Below are positions 29,692 to 37,512 of a DNA stretch of 64,000 nucleotides, piece after piece. The notes beneath the pieces are model-generated. The model did no database searches and was not told the origin of the DNA. It saw only the letters and a list, made by a program, of their open reading frames with translations. The position numbers and the translations under genes are program-made. The stretch's first letter is position 1, and every line of letters starts with the position of its first letter. This DNA comes from Streptomyces luomodiensis (GTDB taxonomy: Bacteria; Actinomycetota; Actinomycetes; Streptomycetales; Streptomycetaceae), in contig NZ_CP117522.1 of assembly GCF_031679605.1 (NCBI RefSeq), forward strand, positions 3,410,001 to 3,474,000, read 5' to 3'.

Positions 29692-29991
29692 CCCACCTGC
29701 CCTCCCCATCGGACGTATCGGCCCCGTCCCCCTCCGGGTGTCCGATTCTGCCACGGGACGACGCGCAGGTCAGCGGAGATTCCCCACTGGAATCTCACCA
29801 GACTCACCAATGTGCCGCGCAGTTGAGCCGCCGCCACCCGAACTCCGCCGCGTCCGGCGCGTCCTGCCGCCTTACGGCTACCAACATCCGCGCGTCCATA
29901 GGGCCATAGGACGTAGGCCGTAGCCGAACCGGATGGAGAGCCGCGGGCGCGGCGGATCCGAGGGGCGGACCGAAAACGCGCAGAACGCAGA

Positions 29992-30022
29992 GATCCCGCC
30001 TCCCCCAAGGGGAGACGGGATC
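29992..30022 (-). terminator. Terminator hairpin downstream of the second tRNA-Ala
   Basis: GATCCCG and CTCCCC arms (29992-29998, 30000-30005) pair with GGGGAG and CGGGATC (30009-30014, 30016-30022), with one mismatch and a tight 3-base loop. It lies nine bases past the tRNA 3' end. Confidence 0.6.
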
Positions 30023-30031
30023 GTGGATCTG

Positions 30032-30104
30032 TGGAGCTAAGGAGAATTGAACTCCTGACCTCCTGCATGCCATGCAGGCGCTCTACCAACTGAGCTATAG
30101 CCCC
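30032..30104 (-). tRNA. tRNA-Ala (anticodon GGC), second copy
   Basis: Identical over all 73 bases to the tRNA at 29119-29191 and in the same orientation, with the same GGC anticodon and no encoded CCA. Flanking sequences differ, so this is an old gene pair rather than a recent block duplication. Confidence 0.97.
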
Positions 30105-30176
30105 GCTCTTCTCTGCGCCGGAGCGCTTCGAACGAGTAGGAGCATAGCCGGTGACCTGCCGGAAAAGGAAATCGGC

Positions 30177-30830
30177 TCAGTCGTCGTCACCGAGGACCGG
30201 TTCGGGCAGCGAACCGGCGTTGTGCTCCAGCAGCCGCCAGCCCCGCACACCCTCGCCCAGAACGGACCAGCAGCAGTTGGACAGGCCGCCCAGCGCCTCC
30301 CAGTTCCTGGGCTCCAGACCGAGCAGCCGGCCGATGGTGGTGCGGATGGTGCCGCCGTGGCTGACCACCACGAGCGTGCCGTCGTCCGGCAGCTTGTCGG
30401 CGCTCTCCAGCACCACCGGGGCCGCCCGGTCGGCGACCTCGGCCTCCAGCTCACCGCCGCCGCGGCGGACCGGCTCGCCGCGCTTCCACGCCGCGTACTC
30501 CTCGCCGAAGCGCTCGATGATCTCCTCGTGGGTCAGCCCCTGCCACGCGCCCGCGTAGGTCTCCCGCAGCCCCGCGTCATGCGTGACCGACAGCCCCGTG
30601 ACGGTGGACAGCTCGGCGGCCGTGGCCGCCGCCCGCTTCAGGTCGGAGGCGATGATCGCGTCCGGCTGCAGGGCGGCCAGCAGCCGGGCCGCACGGTGCG
30701 CCTGCGCGACACCGGTGTCGGTGAGCTCTATGTCCAGGGAGCCCTGGAAACGGCGCTCTATGTTCCAGGCCGTCTGGCCGTGGCGCCACAGGACGATGCG
30801 GCGGCCGCGGCCGCTCGAGGTGCCGTTCAG
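30177..30830 (-). CDS. Histidine phosphatase family protein (phosphoglycerate-mutase-like), probable CTG start
   Basis: The 217-residue protein carries the histidine phosphatase RHG motif at residues 16-18 (IVLWRHGQTAWNIE) and the second catalytic His in VVSHGGTIRTTIGRLLG, with the ELTDTGVAQA and ASDLKRAAAT blocks between. It is probably a phosphomonoesterase rather than a glycolytic mutase. There is no ATG, GTG or TTG in frame upstream of the catalytic motif. The only start that keeps RHG is a CTG at 30830, whose CTGA overlaps the rsfS stop and which has GGTGAG five bases upstream. It is coupled to rsfS in a nadD-LCP-rsfS operon. Confidence 0.85.
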   Translation of the reverse strand: MNGTSSGRGRRIVLWRHGQTAWNIERRFQGSLDIELTDTGVAQAHRAARLLAALQPDAIIASDLKRAAATAAELSTVTGLSVTHDAGLRETYAGAWQGLTHEEIIERFGEEYAAWKRGEPVRRGGGELEAEVADRAAPVVLESADKLPDDGTLVVVSHGGTIRTTIGRLLGLEPRNWEALGGLSNCCWSVLGEGVRGWRLLEHNAGSLPEPVLGDDD

Positions 30831-31270
30831 CTCAGCTCACCGCCCGCGCCGCCGTCCGCCGCGGCCTGCGACCGCGCGTACTCCTGCGCCTTGCCGCGGG
30901 TGGCTTCGGCGTCGGCCGGGAGCTCCAGCTGCGGGCAGTCCTTCCAGAGCCGCTCCAGGGCGTAGAACACCCGCTCCTCGCTGTGCTGGACGTGCACCAC
31001 GATGTCCACGTAGTCCAGCAGCACCCAGCGGGCCTCACGGTCGCCCTCGCGGCGCACCGGCTTGGCGCCCAGGTCCTTGTTCAGCCGCTCCTCGATCTCG
31101 TCGACGATCGACTTGACCTGACGGTCGTTGGGCGCCGAGGCCAGCAGGAAGGCGTCGGTGATGGAGAGCACATCACTGACGTCGTACGCGATGATGTCGT
31201 GGGCGAGCTTGTCGGCGGCCGCCTGGGCGGCGGCGTTGATGAGCTCGAGGGAGCGGTCCGTGGCGGTCAC
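30827..31270 (-). CDS. rsfS: Ribosomal silencing factor RsfS
   Basis: The 147-residue RsfS binds L14 and blocks 30S-50S joining in slow growth. It shows the family core LINAAAQAAADKLAHDIIAY, DVSDVLSITDAFLLASAPND, RWVLLDYVDIVVHV and ERVFYALERLWKD, with an extra ~30-residue charged tail. The GTG at 31270 matches the conserved TATDRSLELINAAA start; an upstream in-frame GTG at 31339 would add non-conserved sequence. Its TGA overlaps the probable CTG start of the histidine phosphatase. Confidence 0.95.
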   Translation of the reverse strand: MTATDRSLELINAAAQAAADKLAHDIIAYDVSDVLSITDAFLLASAPNDRQVKSIVDEIEERLNKDLGAKPVRREGDREARWVLLDYVDIVVHVQHSEERVFYALERLWKDCPQLELPADAEATRGKAQEYARSQAAADGGAGGELS

Positions 31271-31386
31271 AGGCAAGGCTTTCGGTCGGTGGTACCTCGA
31301 AGGTCTGGCTCCCCCCAGGGTCTCACGCCCCACCGTCACCCCGGGCGGCCGAGGAGCGGCCGCCCGGGGTGCCCGAGGTGAACGGC

Positions 31387-33114
31387 TCAGCCCGTGGCGT
31401 CGTAGTCCGGGCCGAGGAGGACCGTGATGTCCGCGTTGGCCGCGCCCTTGCCCTTCCGCACCGCGGTCGCGGGCAGCCCGAGCGTCTTGGCGACCTCTTT
31501 GGCCTGCTCCGCCTGCGCGGTGTCCGCGTAGGTCACCCGCGAGGCCGACTGCGGCGTACCGCCGCTCTCGGTGGCCGCGACGACCGTGAAGCCGCCGTTG
31601 ACCAGCGCCACCCGCGCGGCGCTCGACGCGTCCTCGGGACCTCCGGCGTTGGTCACGCTGACCCGGGGCCCGGTGGTGTTGTCGGTGTTCTTGACCGTGC
31701 CGCCGAGGATGTCCTTGACCACCCGGTCGGTCGCCTGGCTGCTGAGCGTCCCGTCCGGCTGGACCGGCAGCATCGCGGTGTCGTACGCGCCGCTCTTGGC
31801 CCGCTCGGCCAGCTTGGCCAGCGACGCCCCGAGCTGCTGCTCGGACAGCGAGGGGTCGGGGATCTGGGCCAGCGACTCCACGGTGCTGGTGGCGCCCTCC
31901 GCATCGCTGGAGACCTTCTTCAGCGCCGCGTGCATGACCTGCCCGAACCGCGCGAGCTGCTTGGTCTGCGCCTCGCCGGACGCCCGGTAGGTGGCGTAGG
32001 CCACGGCCGCCTGGCCGCTCAGCATCTGGTCCTTGCCCCGCTTGACCAGCGGGTCCTCGCCCTTTTCCGAGCTGGGGACGGTCGCGTCGGTATCGAGGGT
32101 GATCCCGCCGACCAGCTCGACGAGGTTCTCCAAATACGGCGTGTCCAGCCGCCAGGTGCCCTGGATCTTCGAGCCCAGCAGGGTGCTCAGGGAGTCCCGG
32201 GTGGAGTCGGAGCCCTCGTCGGTCACCGACTTGCCGAGCGTGGTGGAGGCACCGTCCTCGGTGGCGACGGCCAGCGAGTTCGGCAGCAGGACGGTGGTGC
32301 CCTTCTGGGTGGTCTCGTTGTCCACCAGCAGGGCCGTGGAGGTGCGCCCGCCCTTGGTCTCGCGCAGATGGACGACGATCACATCGCGCTTCTGCGGACC
32401 GCCCGCGGCCGCCTGGTCCCCGGAGCCGCCGGACAGCCCCGGGAGCTTGCCCGCGTACCAGAGGTAGCCGACCCCGCCCGCGACGGCGAGGACCAGGACC
32501 ACCACGAGCGCGACGAGGCGGTTGCGACCCTTACGGCGGCGCTCGTCACGGCGCTCGGAGCGGGTCTCGGCGAACTTCAGCCAGTCGATGACGTCGTCGG
32601 AGTCCTCGTTCTGCTCCTCGACGAAGGAGAACTGCTCGGTGCGGTACTCCCCCTCATCGGCCTCCCCGGTCCGCTTCGGCCCAGCGGGCCGCGACTCCTC
32701 CGCCGGGGGCGTCTCGGCCCCGGCGCCCAGCTGCTCCGGGCTCAGCTCCTCATAGGGGTTGGGCTCGCGCTGCGGGGGGACGGCCGGGGCGGCGGCCGGC
32801 GGGTAGTCGTAGCCGTAGCCCTGTTGCTGTTGCTGGGGAGCGTACGGGTCGTAACCGTGCGTCTGGGTGTACTGCTGCTGGGACTGCTGGTGGTGCTCCG
32901 GCTGGGCATAGGGGTCGTAGCCATACCCGTCGTACCCGTCGTGCTGTTGCTGCCCGTACTGGGGCTGCTGCTGGGCATACGGGTCGTAACTCTGCTGCTG
33001 TGCCGCCTGCGGCTGGTACACCGGACGCCCATAGGCGTCATAGCCGTAGATCTGCGGCTCCTGGCCGTACGGGTCGTGTGCGTACGGGTCGTACGAGTCC
33101 TGCCGGTCGTTCAC
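31387..33114 (-). CDS. LytR-CpsA-Psr-like membrane protein with LytR C-terminal domain and Tyr/Gln-rich N-terminus
   Basis: A 575-residue protein in three parts. Residues 1-~125 are cytoplasmic and extraordinarily rich in Tyr, Gln, Gly and Pro (repeated YDPYAQ and YGYD units). A membrane helix (LVALVVVLVLAVAGGVGYLW) precedes an extracellular LCP-like domain, and a LytR_C domain ends the protein (VALVNGGFTVVAATESGGTP). Classical LCP proteins attach teichoic acid or arabinogalactan to peptidoglycan. Here the catalytic segments are degenerate: GRTSTALLVDNET replaces the RSDT-type motif and VLLPNSLAV replaces the IPRDT-type motif, so transferase activity is doubtful. GTG 33114 has AAGGGG seven bases upstream. 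It lies between nadD and rsfS. Confidence 0.82.
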   Translation of the reverse strand: MNDRQDSYDPYAHDPYGQEPQIYGYDAYGRPVYQPQAAQQQSYDPYAQQQPQYGQQQHDGYDGYGYDPYAQPEHHQQSQQQYTQTHGYDPYAPQQQQQGYGYDYPPAAAPAVPPQREPNPYEELSPEQLGAGAETPPAEESRPAGPKRTGEADEGEYRTEQFSFVEEQNEDSDDVIDWLKFAETRSERRDERRRKGRNRLVALVVVLVLAVAGGVGYLWYAGKLPGLSGGSGDQAAAGGPQKRDVIVVHLRETKGGRTSTALLVDNETTQKGTTVLLPNSLAVATEDGASTTLGKSVTDEGSDSTRDSLSTLLGSKIQGTWRLDTPYLENLVELVGGITLDTDATVPSSEKGEDPLVKRGKDQMLSGQAAVAYATYRASGEAQTKQLARFGQVMHAALKKVSSDAEGATSTVESLAQIPDPSLSEQQLGASLAKLAERAKSGAYDTAMLPVQPDGTLSSQATDRVVKDILGGTVKNTDNTTGPRVSVTNAGGPEDASSAARVALVNGGFTVVAATESGGTPQSASRVTYADTAQAEQAKEVAKTLGLPATAVRKGKGAANADITVLLGPDYDATG

Positions 33115-33124
33115 CGCTACCCCT

Positions 33125-33736
33125 TCAGCAGTCGTGCCGGTACAGCTCGCGCTTGTCGATGTAACGCACCACGCCGTCCGGCACCAGGTACCAGACGGGA
33201 TCGCCATGGGCGACCCGCGCCCGGCAGTCCGATGACGAGATCGCCAGCGCCGGGACCTCGACCAGCGACACCCCGCCCTCCGGGAGTCCCGGGTCGGCCA
33301 GTATGTGCCCGGGTCTGGTCACCCCGATGAAGTGGGCCAGCGAGAAGAGTTCTTCGGCGTCGCGCCAGGTGAGGATCTGGGCGAGGGCGTCGGCCCCGGT
33401 GATGAAGAACAGATCGGCGTCACCGTTGAGCGCGCGCAGCTCCCGGAGCGTGTCGGTGGTGTACGTGGGGCCACCGCGGTCGATGTCGATGCGGCTGACC
33501 GAGAACTGCGGGTTCGAGGCGGTCGCGATGACCGTCATCAGATAGCGGTCCTCGGCCGGTGAGACCTTCTTGTGGCTCTTCTGCCAGGGCTGACCGGTCG
33601 GCACGAACACCACCTCGTCGAGGTGGAACTGCGAGGCCACCTCGCTCGCCGCGACCAGGTGACCGTGGTGGATCGGGTCGAAGGTCCCGCCCATCACGCC
33701 GAGTCGCCGCTTGCCGGACCCTTGCTGCTCTTCCAT
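33125..33736 (-). CDS. nadD: Nicotinate-nucleotide adenylyltransferase
   Basis: The 203-residue NadD joins nicotinate mononucleotide to ATP to make deamido-NAD. It shows the nucleotidyltransferase motif [11 protein letters not shown] at residues 16-26, then VPTGQPWQK, the FFITGADAL strand and the C-terminal [10 protein letters not shown] (ISSTxIR-like) nucleotide-binding motif. ATG 33736 gives [17 protein letters not shown]; the frame is open 14 codons further. It is separated from the LCP gene by 10 bases. Confidence 0.95.
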   Translation of the reverse strand: MEEQQGSGKRRLGVMGGTFDPIHHGHLVAASEVASQFHLDEVVFVPTGQPWQKSHKKVSPAEDRYLMTVIATASNPQFSVSRIDIDRGGPTYTTDTLRELRALNGDADLFFITGADALAQILTWRDAEELFSLAHFIGVTRPGHILADPGLPEGGVSLVEVPALAISSSDCRARVAHGDPVWYLVPDGVVRYIDKRELYRHDC

Positions 33737-33794
33737 GCGTGCAGACCCTACTGGGCCCGGCCCGGAGCCGGGGCCCATAGGGGCGATCGCCCGA

Positions 33795-33962
33795 TCAGCG
33801 GTCCCGGTTGAAGCGCGTGGTGATCCACAGCAGCAGGAAGAGGATCACCAGGGCCGCACCGCCGGTCATGAAGGGGCTGATGCTCGGGTGGGTGTCGGTG
33901 TGCTCACCGCCCTCGGCCGCGAGCGTGGTCAGGGCAGCATGTGCGGTGCTGAAAGCGGTCAT
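33795..33962 (-). CDS. Small single-pass membrane protein (55 aa)
   Basis: A 55-codon ORF with an N-terminal soluble stretch ([20 protein letters not shown], then His/Thr-rich) and one C-terminal membrane helix ([20 protein letters not shown]) followed by positive charges. It begins with ATG and sits 58 bases upstream of nadD on the same strand. Length and layout match small tail-anchored Streptomyces proteins. Function unknown. Confidence 0.65.
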   Translation of the reverse strand: MTAFSTAHAALTTLAAEGGEHTDTHPSISPFMTGGAALVILFLLLWITTRFNRDR

Positions 33963-34095
33963 CGCAGGCAATACCTATCCGGGTCTAGGCGTCACAACAC
34001 GTCGGCCACATCGTATGCGAGGCGGTTTTCGGTCCTGATGTCCGTCCTGCTTCGAGCCCTGTCCCGCGTTCCGGGGGCCGCGGCCGGCCCCGGCG

Positions 34096-34248
34096 TCAGT
34101 CCTGCTTGTACCCGCGCAGCAGGAACCAGGCGAGCAGGGCGGCACCCACGACGCCGACCACGATGACGATGCGCAGCAGCGCTCCCGGGCCGACGTTGCT
34201 GTGGGAGGTGGCGGCGAGGGCTTCGGCGAGGCCAGTCATATCGGGCAT
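34096..34248 (-). CDS. Small single-pass membrane protein (50 aa)
   Basis: A 50-codon ORF starting MPDMTGLAEALAATSHSNVG, with one helix (LLRIVIVVGVVGAALLAWFL) and a basic end (RGYKQD). GGAG lies seven bases upstream of the ATG. Together with the 55-residue gene next door it forms a pair of tail-anchored micro-proteins divergent from the M48 protease. Function unknown. Confidence 0.62.
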   Translation of the reverse strand: MPDMTGLAEALAATSHSNVGPGALLRIVIVVGVVGAALLAWFLLRGYKQD

Positions 34249-34353
34249 GTCTCCACGCTAACCCCCGGCCGCCCAGGGCCTAGGCTGGGGGCCGCCGGAC
34301 GAGGGGCCCGGACCGGGCGTCCCGTCGAGCGGGTAATCGGACGAGGGGGCCAG

Positions 34354-35553
34354 ATGAGCGACACTCACGAGACCGGTGGCGGAAACGGGGCGGGGGACGC
34401 CCGGGAGCACGTGCCCGGCCGGAGCCGGCGGCGGTTCCCGGGGATCTCCTCGCGGGCGTACGAACATCCGGCGGACCGCTCCGCGCTGGTCGCGCTGCGC
34501 AAGCTGACCGGCTTCGACACGGTCTTCAAGGCGATGAGCGGTCTGCTGCCCGAGCGGAGTCTGCGGCTGCTCTACCTGTCCGATTCGGTGCGGGTCAGCG
34601 AGCGGCAGTTCGCCCATCTCCACGACATGCTGCGGGACGCCTGCTACATCCTGGACCTGGAGCGGGTCCCGGCCATGTACGTGACCCAGAGCCCGCAGCC
34701 GACCGCGATGTGCATCGGCATGGACGCGCCGATCATCGTGATCTCCACCGGTCTGGTCGAACTGCTCGACGAGGAGGAGATGCGGGCGGTCATCGGCCAT
34801 GAGGTGGGCCATGCGCTGTCCGGGCACTCGGTCTACCGGACGATACTGCTGTTCCTCACCAACCTCGCGCTGAAGGTCGCCTGGATCCCGCTCGGCAATG
34901 TGGCGGTGCTGGCGCTGGTGACGGCGCTGCGGGAGTGGTTCCGCAAGTCCGAGCTGTCGGCGGACCGGGCGGGGCTGCTGGTCGGACAGGATCTGCGGGC
35001 CTCGATGCGCGGGCTGATGAAGCTCGCGGGCGGCCACCACCTCCATGAGATGAACGTGGACGCCTTCCTGGAGCAGGCGGAGGAGTACGAGTCGAGCGGC
35101 GATCTGCGGGACTCCGTCCTCAAGATCATGAACATGCTGCCGCGCAGCCACCCGTTCACCACCGTGCGCGCCGCCGAGCTCAAGAAGTGGGCCGCGACCC
35201 GCGACTACCAGCGGCTCATGGACGGTCACTACCCGCGGCGCGACGAGGACAAGGACACCTCGGTCAGCGAGTCCTTCCGGGAGTCCGCGAACCACTACGC
35301 GGAGTCGGTCCGCAGCAGCAAGGACCCGCTGCTCGCCTTCGTCAGGGACGTGGCGGGCGGCGCCGGCGACCTGGGCAGCAAGCTGCGCGACCGGTTCACC
35401 GGCGGCGGAGGCAAGCAGGGCGGGCAGGCCCCGGAGGACCGCACGCCGCCCCGGGACGAGTCCCAGGACGCCTCCTCGGACCGGCGGCCCGAGGACGGGC
35501 CGGAGGAGCGGCCGGGGGACGACGGGCCCGGGGACACCCCGCCGAAGCGCTGA
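34354..35553 (+). CDS. M48 family metalloprotease
   Basis: The 399-residue protein carries the zinc-protease motif HEVGH within AVIGHEVGHALSGHSVY, with the third ligand likely in the conserved SELSADRAGLL motif downstream. A hydrophobic segment (TILLFLTNLALKVAWIPLGN) just after the active site anchors it to the membrane, as in HtpX-like proteases. The C-terminal ~90 residues are charged, Gly/Pro-rich and probably disordered. ATG 34354 is preceded by GAGGGGG; the longer frame reaches upstream to 34201. Such proteases act in membrane-protein quality control; substrate unknown. Confidence 0.88.
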   Translation: MSDTHETGGGNGAGDAREHVPGRSRRRFPGISSRAYEHPADRSALVALRKLTGFDTVFKAMSGLLPERSLRLLYLSDSVRVSERQFAHLHDMLRDACYILDLERVPAMYVTQSPQPTAMCIGMDAPIIVISTGLVELLDEEEMRAVIGHEVGHALSGHSVYRTILLFLTNLALKVAWIPLGNVAVLALVTALREWFRKSELSADRAGLLVGQDLRASMRGLMKLAGGHHLHEMNVDAFLEQAEEYESSGDLRDSVLKIMNMLPRSHPFTTVRAAELKKWAATRDYQRLMDGHYPRRDEDKDTSVSESFRESANHYAESVRSSKDPLLAFVRDVAGGAGDLGSKLRDRFTGGGGKQGGQAPEDRTPPRDESQDASSDRRPEDGPEERPGDDGPGDTPPKR

Positions 35554-35571
35554 GACGGCCTCTGGCTGCCC

Positions 35572-36654
35572 TCAGGACCGCCCGTCGAGGGCGGGCTGGG
35601 TTCCGGGAGCCAGGACGCCGCACAGCGAGACCGTGGTCCGGCCCCTGGTGTACGGGTCGGTGCCGGTCGGGGCGTCGCCCTTGGCGCTCTGACCGGCGAG
35701 CATCGGCCGCAGATAGCCGGCGGCGTTCGCGGCACATGCCTGCGGGCCCGCCAGTACGGCGCTCTGCACCAGCTCCACGTGGCGGTCGCGCAGGTCGTCA
35801 CGGTCGAAGCGGAACCGTGTCTCACGGCGCACGGTGAACAGCGAGGCGTGGTCCGGTCCGCGCTCATGGGCCTGCTGGACCGCGTAGACGAAGACGTGGT
35901 CGGCGGCGACCTCCAGGGTCGCGGGGCTGCGCTCGAGGACCGTAAGGGTGCCGCGGACCCGCACCGGGGAGTCGGCCAGGGTCACCTCGGCCGGGTTGAA
36001 GCGGGTCAGCCAGCCGGTGGCCGCGTGCCGTCCGTCGTCGACCGGGCGTTCGAGGCTCTGGTCAAACTGCGTCTGCTGGGCGGGGTCCAGCAGCAGCCTT
36101 ACGGCCTGCACCGGGCCGCCGGTGAGCACACCCGGGTCGAGGGCGGACTTGACCACGTACTCCTTGGCGGTGGTCAGCGCCGTCATCACCTGGCTCTCGG
36201 AGAAGTTCCGGGTGCGGCGGGCGCCGGGCACGGTGACCCCTTCGGCGCCGGTGCGGAACTCGGCGGCCGGGCTGTTGCGGAACAGCCGGTCCGGCGTCCC
36301 GCCGGGCACCTCACCACGCGGCGCGAGCGGCACCACGCTGCTGCGCAGCGGTTCCACGGCCTGCGGCTGGGGCGCCTGGTACGGGTGGCGCACCCCCATG
36401 TAGACGGCCGCGGCGAAGGCGACGGCGATCAGCAGGACGAGCGCGATGGCCTGGCGCGACGCCCCGGCCCTGGCCCAGGCGTGCCGACTGCGCACCGCCC
36501 GTGCGTGCTCGCCCATGCGCTCCTGGGCGGAGAATTCCTGGAGCCGGGCAGCACGGACGAACGACTCGTCGAATACGACGGAGCGGTACTCGTCCTCACC
36601 ACCTCCCGGGACGCCATCGGGTGTCCCCTCGGGAGGGTCTCCACGCCCGGTCAT
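35572..36654 (-). CDS. Conserved membrane protein with SVVFDESFVRAA cytoplasmic motif
   Basis: The 360-residue protein has a cytoplasmic N-terminus with EYRSVVFDESFVRAARLQEF and AQERMGEHARAV, one membrane helix (AIALVLLIAVAFAAAVYMGV, about 70-90) and a ~270-residue extracellular domain with two cysteines. The N-terminal motif recurs in the next minus-strand gene, upstream of this one. I recognise the pair as conserved in Streptomyces between the nadD operon and proA, but no function is known to me. It is convergent with the M48 protease, 18 bases between stops. Confidence 0.75.
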   Translation of the reverse strand: MTGRGDPPEGTPDGVPGGGEDEYRSVVFDESFVRAARLQEFSAQERMGEHARAVRSRHAWARAGASRQAIALVLLIAVAFAAAVYMGVRHPYQAPQPQAVEPLRSSVVPLAPRGEVPGGTPDRLFRNSPAAEFRTGAEGVTVPGARRTRNFSESQVMTALTTAKEYVVKSALDPGVLTGGPVQAVRLLLDPAQQTQFDQSLERPVDDGRHAATGWLTRFNPAEVTLADSPVRVRGTLTVLERSPATLEVAADHVFVYAVQQAHERGPDHASLFTVRRETRFRFDRDDLRDRHVELVQSAVLAGPQACAANAAGYLRPMLAGQSAKGDAPTGTDPYTRGRTTVSLCGVLAPGTQPALDGRS

Positions 36655-36779
36655 ATCTCAAGAGTAGGTCGCCCGGGGCGGCGGTAAACGCGGTGGTACT
36701 CCCCGACTTGGCAGCCGGGCGGGGAGGAAACCGAGGAAACCCCCCATACCCCGCGCCGCGTCCGCGACCTGCGCGGAGG

Positions 36780-37433
36780 TCACTGAGACGGCGGTACGGC
36801 GGAGGCGGGCGACCCCTTGGACCCGGTCGGCTCCGGGGCCGACTCCGACCCCGAGGGCTCCAGGCGCGGCTGTCCCGTGGGCGAGCCGTCGACACCGGTG
36901 GTGGCGGGCGGCGGCGCGGGGTCCTGGCGGTTGCCCGAGGCGCCCCGGTAGACGGCCGTGAAGGCCAGGGCGACCACGCCGATGCCCATCAGGACGGCCA
37001 GCAGCCAGGCCACGGGGCGGTGCCAGCGGGCATGGCCGCGGTAAGGACGCCCCGCGCTGCCGTACCGCCCATAGGGGCCGTAGGCGTCGTCCGCGTCCCG
37101 CCCGGGGCCGAAGCGCCCGTCGGGGTCGTCCGGGCCGTAGAACTCGGCCTCCGGGCCGTAGCCGTCCTCGAAGAGCTCGTCCTCGGGGGATACGCCGGCG
37201 CTGCGGCGCCGGGACGCCTCGGCCTCGGCGCGGGCCTCGGCGGCGGCCAGCATCCGCTCGATGGCGGTGGGCTCATGGATCGGGGCGGCCCGTACGAAGT
37301 CCTCGTCGAAGACCACGGCGGCGAATTCGTCGTTCGCCTCACCGTGGCTGCGGTCGTCGGGCTCGTCGCCGTTCGGGAACGGCTTGCCCCCCACGTCGTC
37401 CGGCACCCATTCAGAGTAGACCGGACGGGTCAT
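36780..37433 (-). CDS. Conserved membrane protein with AVVFDEDFVRAA cytoplasmic motif
   Basis: A 217-residue protein starting MTRPVYSEWVPDDVGGKPFP. It carries FAAVVFDEDFVRAAPIHEPT and AIERMLAAAEARAEAEASRR, an acidic Gly/Tyr-rich stretch, one membrane helix (PVAWLLAVLMGIGVVALAFT) and a short Pro/Ser-rich outer tail. The shared VVFDExFVRAA...ERM module with the downstream gene implies a common cytoplasmic partner. The frame is open to 37496 and neither start has a clear ribosome binding site. Function unknown. Confidence 0.72.
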   Translation of the reverse strand: MTRPVYSEWVPDDVGGKPFPNGDEPDDRSHGEANDEFAAVVFDEDFVRAAPIHEPTAIERMLAAAEARAEAEASRRRSAGVSPEDELFEDGYGPEAEFYGPDDPDGRFGPGRDADDAYGPYGRYGSAGRPYRGHARWHRPVAWLLAVLMGIGVVALAFTAVYRGASGNRQDPAPPPATTGVDGSPTGQPRLEPSGSESAPEPTGSKGSPASAVPPSQ

Positions 37434-37512
37434 TTTGGGCAGGGTGAAAGGGTATTCGGGGGAAGATCCGCCCCGGCGGCGCCGGGCATCGGGCATCCCC
37501 CGAACGGGTGAG

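Noticed and set aside
29119..30104. An integrative element bounded by the two tRNA-Ala genes
   Set aside because: There is no integrase, no excisionase and no foreign base composition; the enclosed genes look like ordinary small Streptomyces genes.
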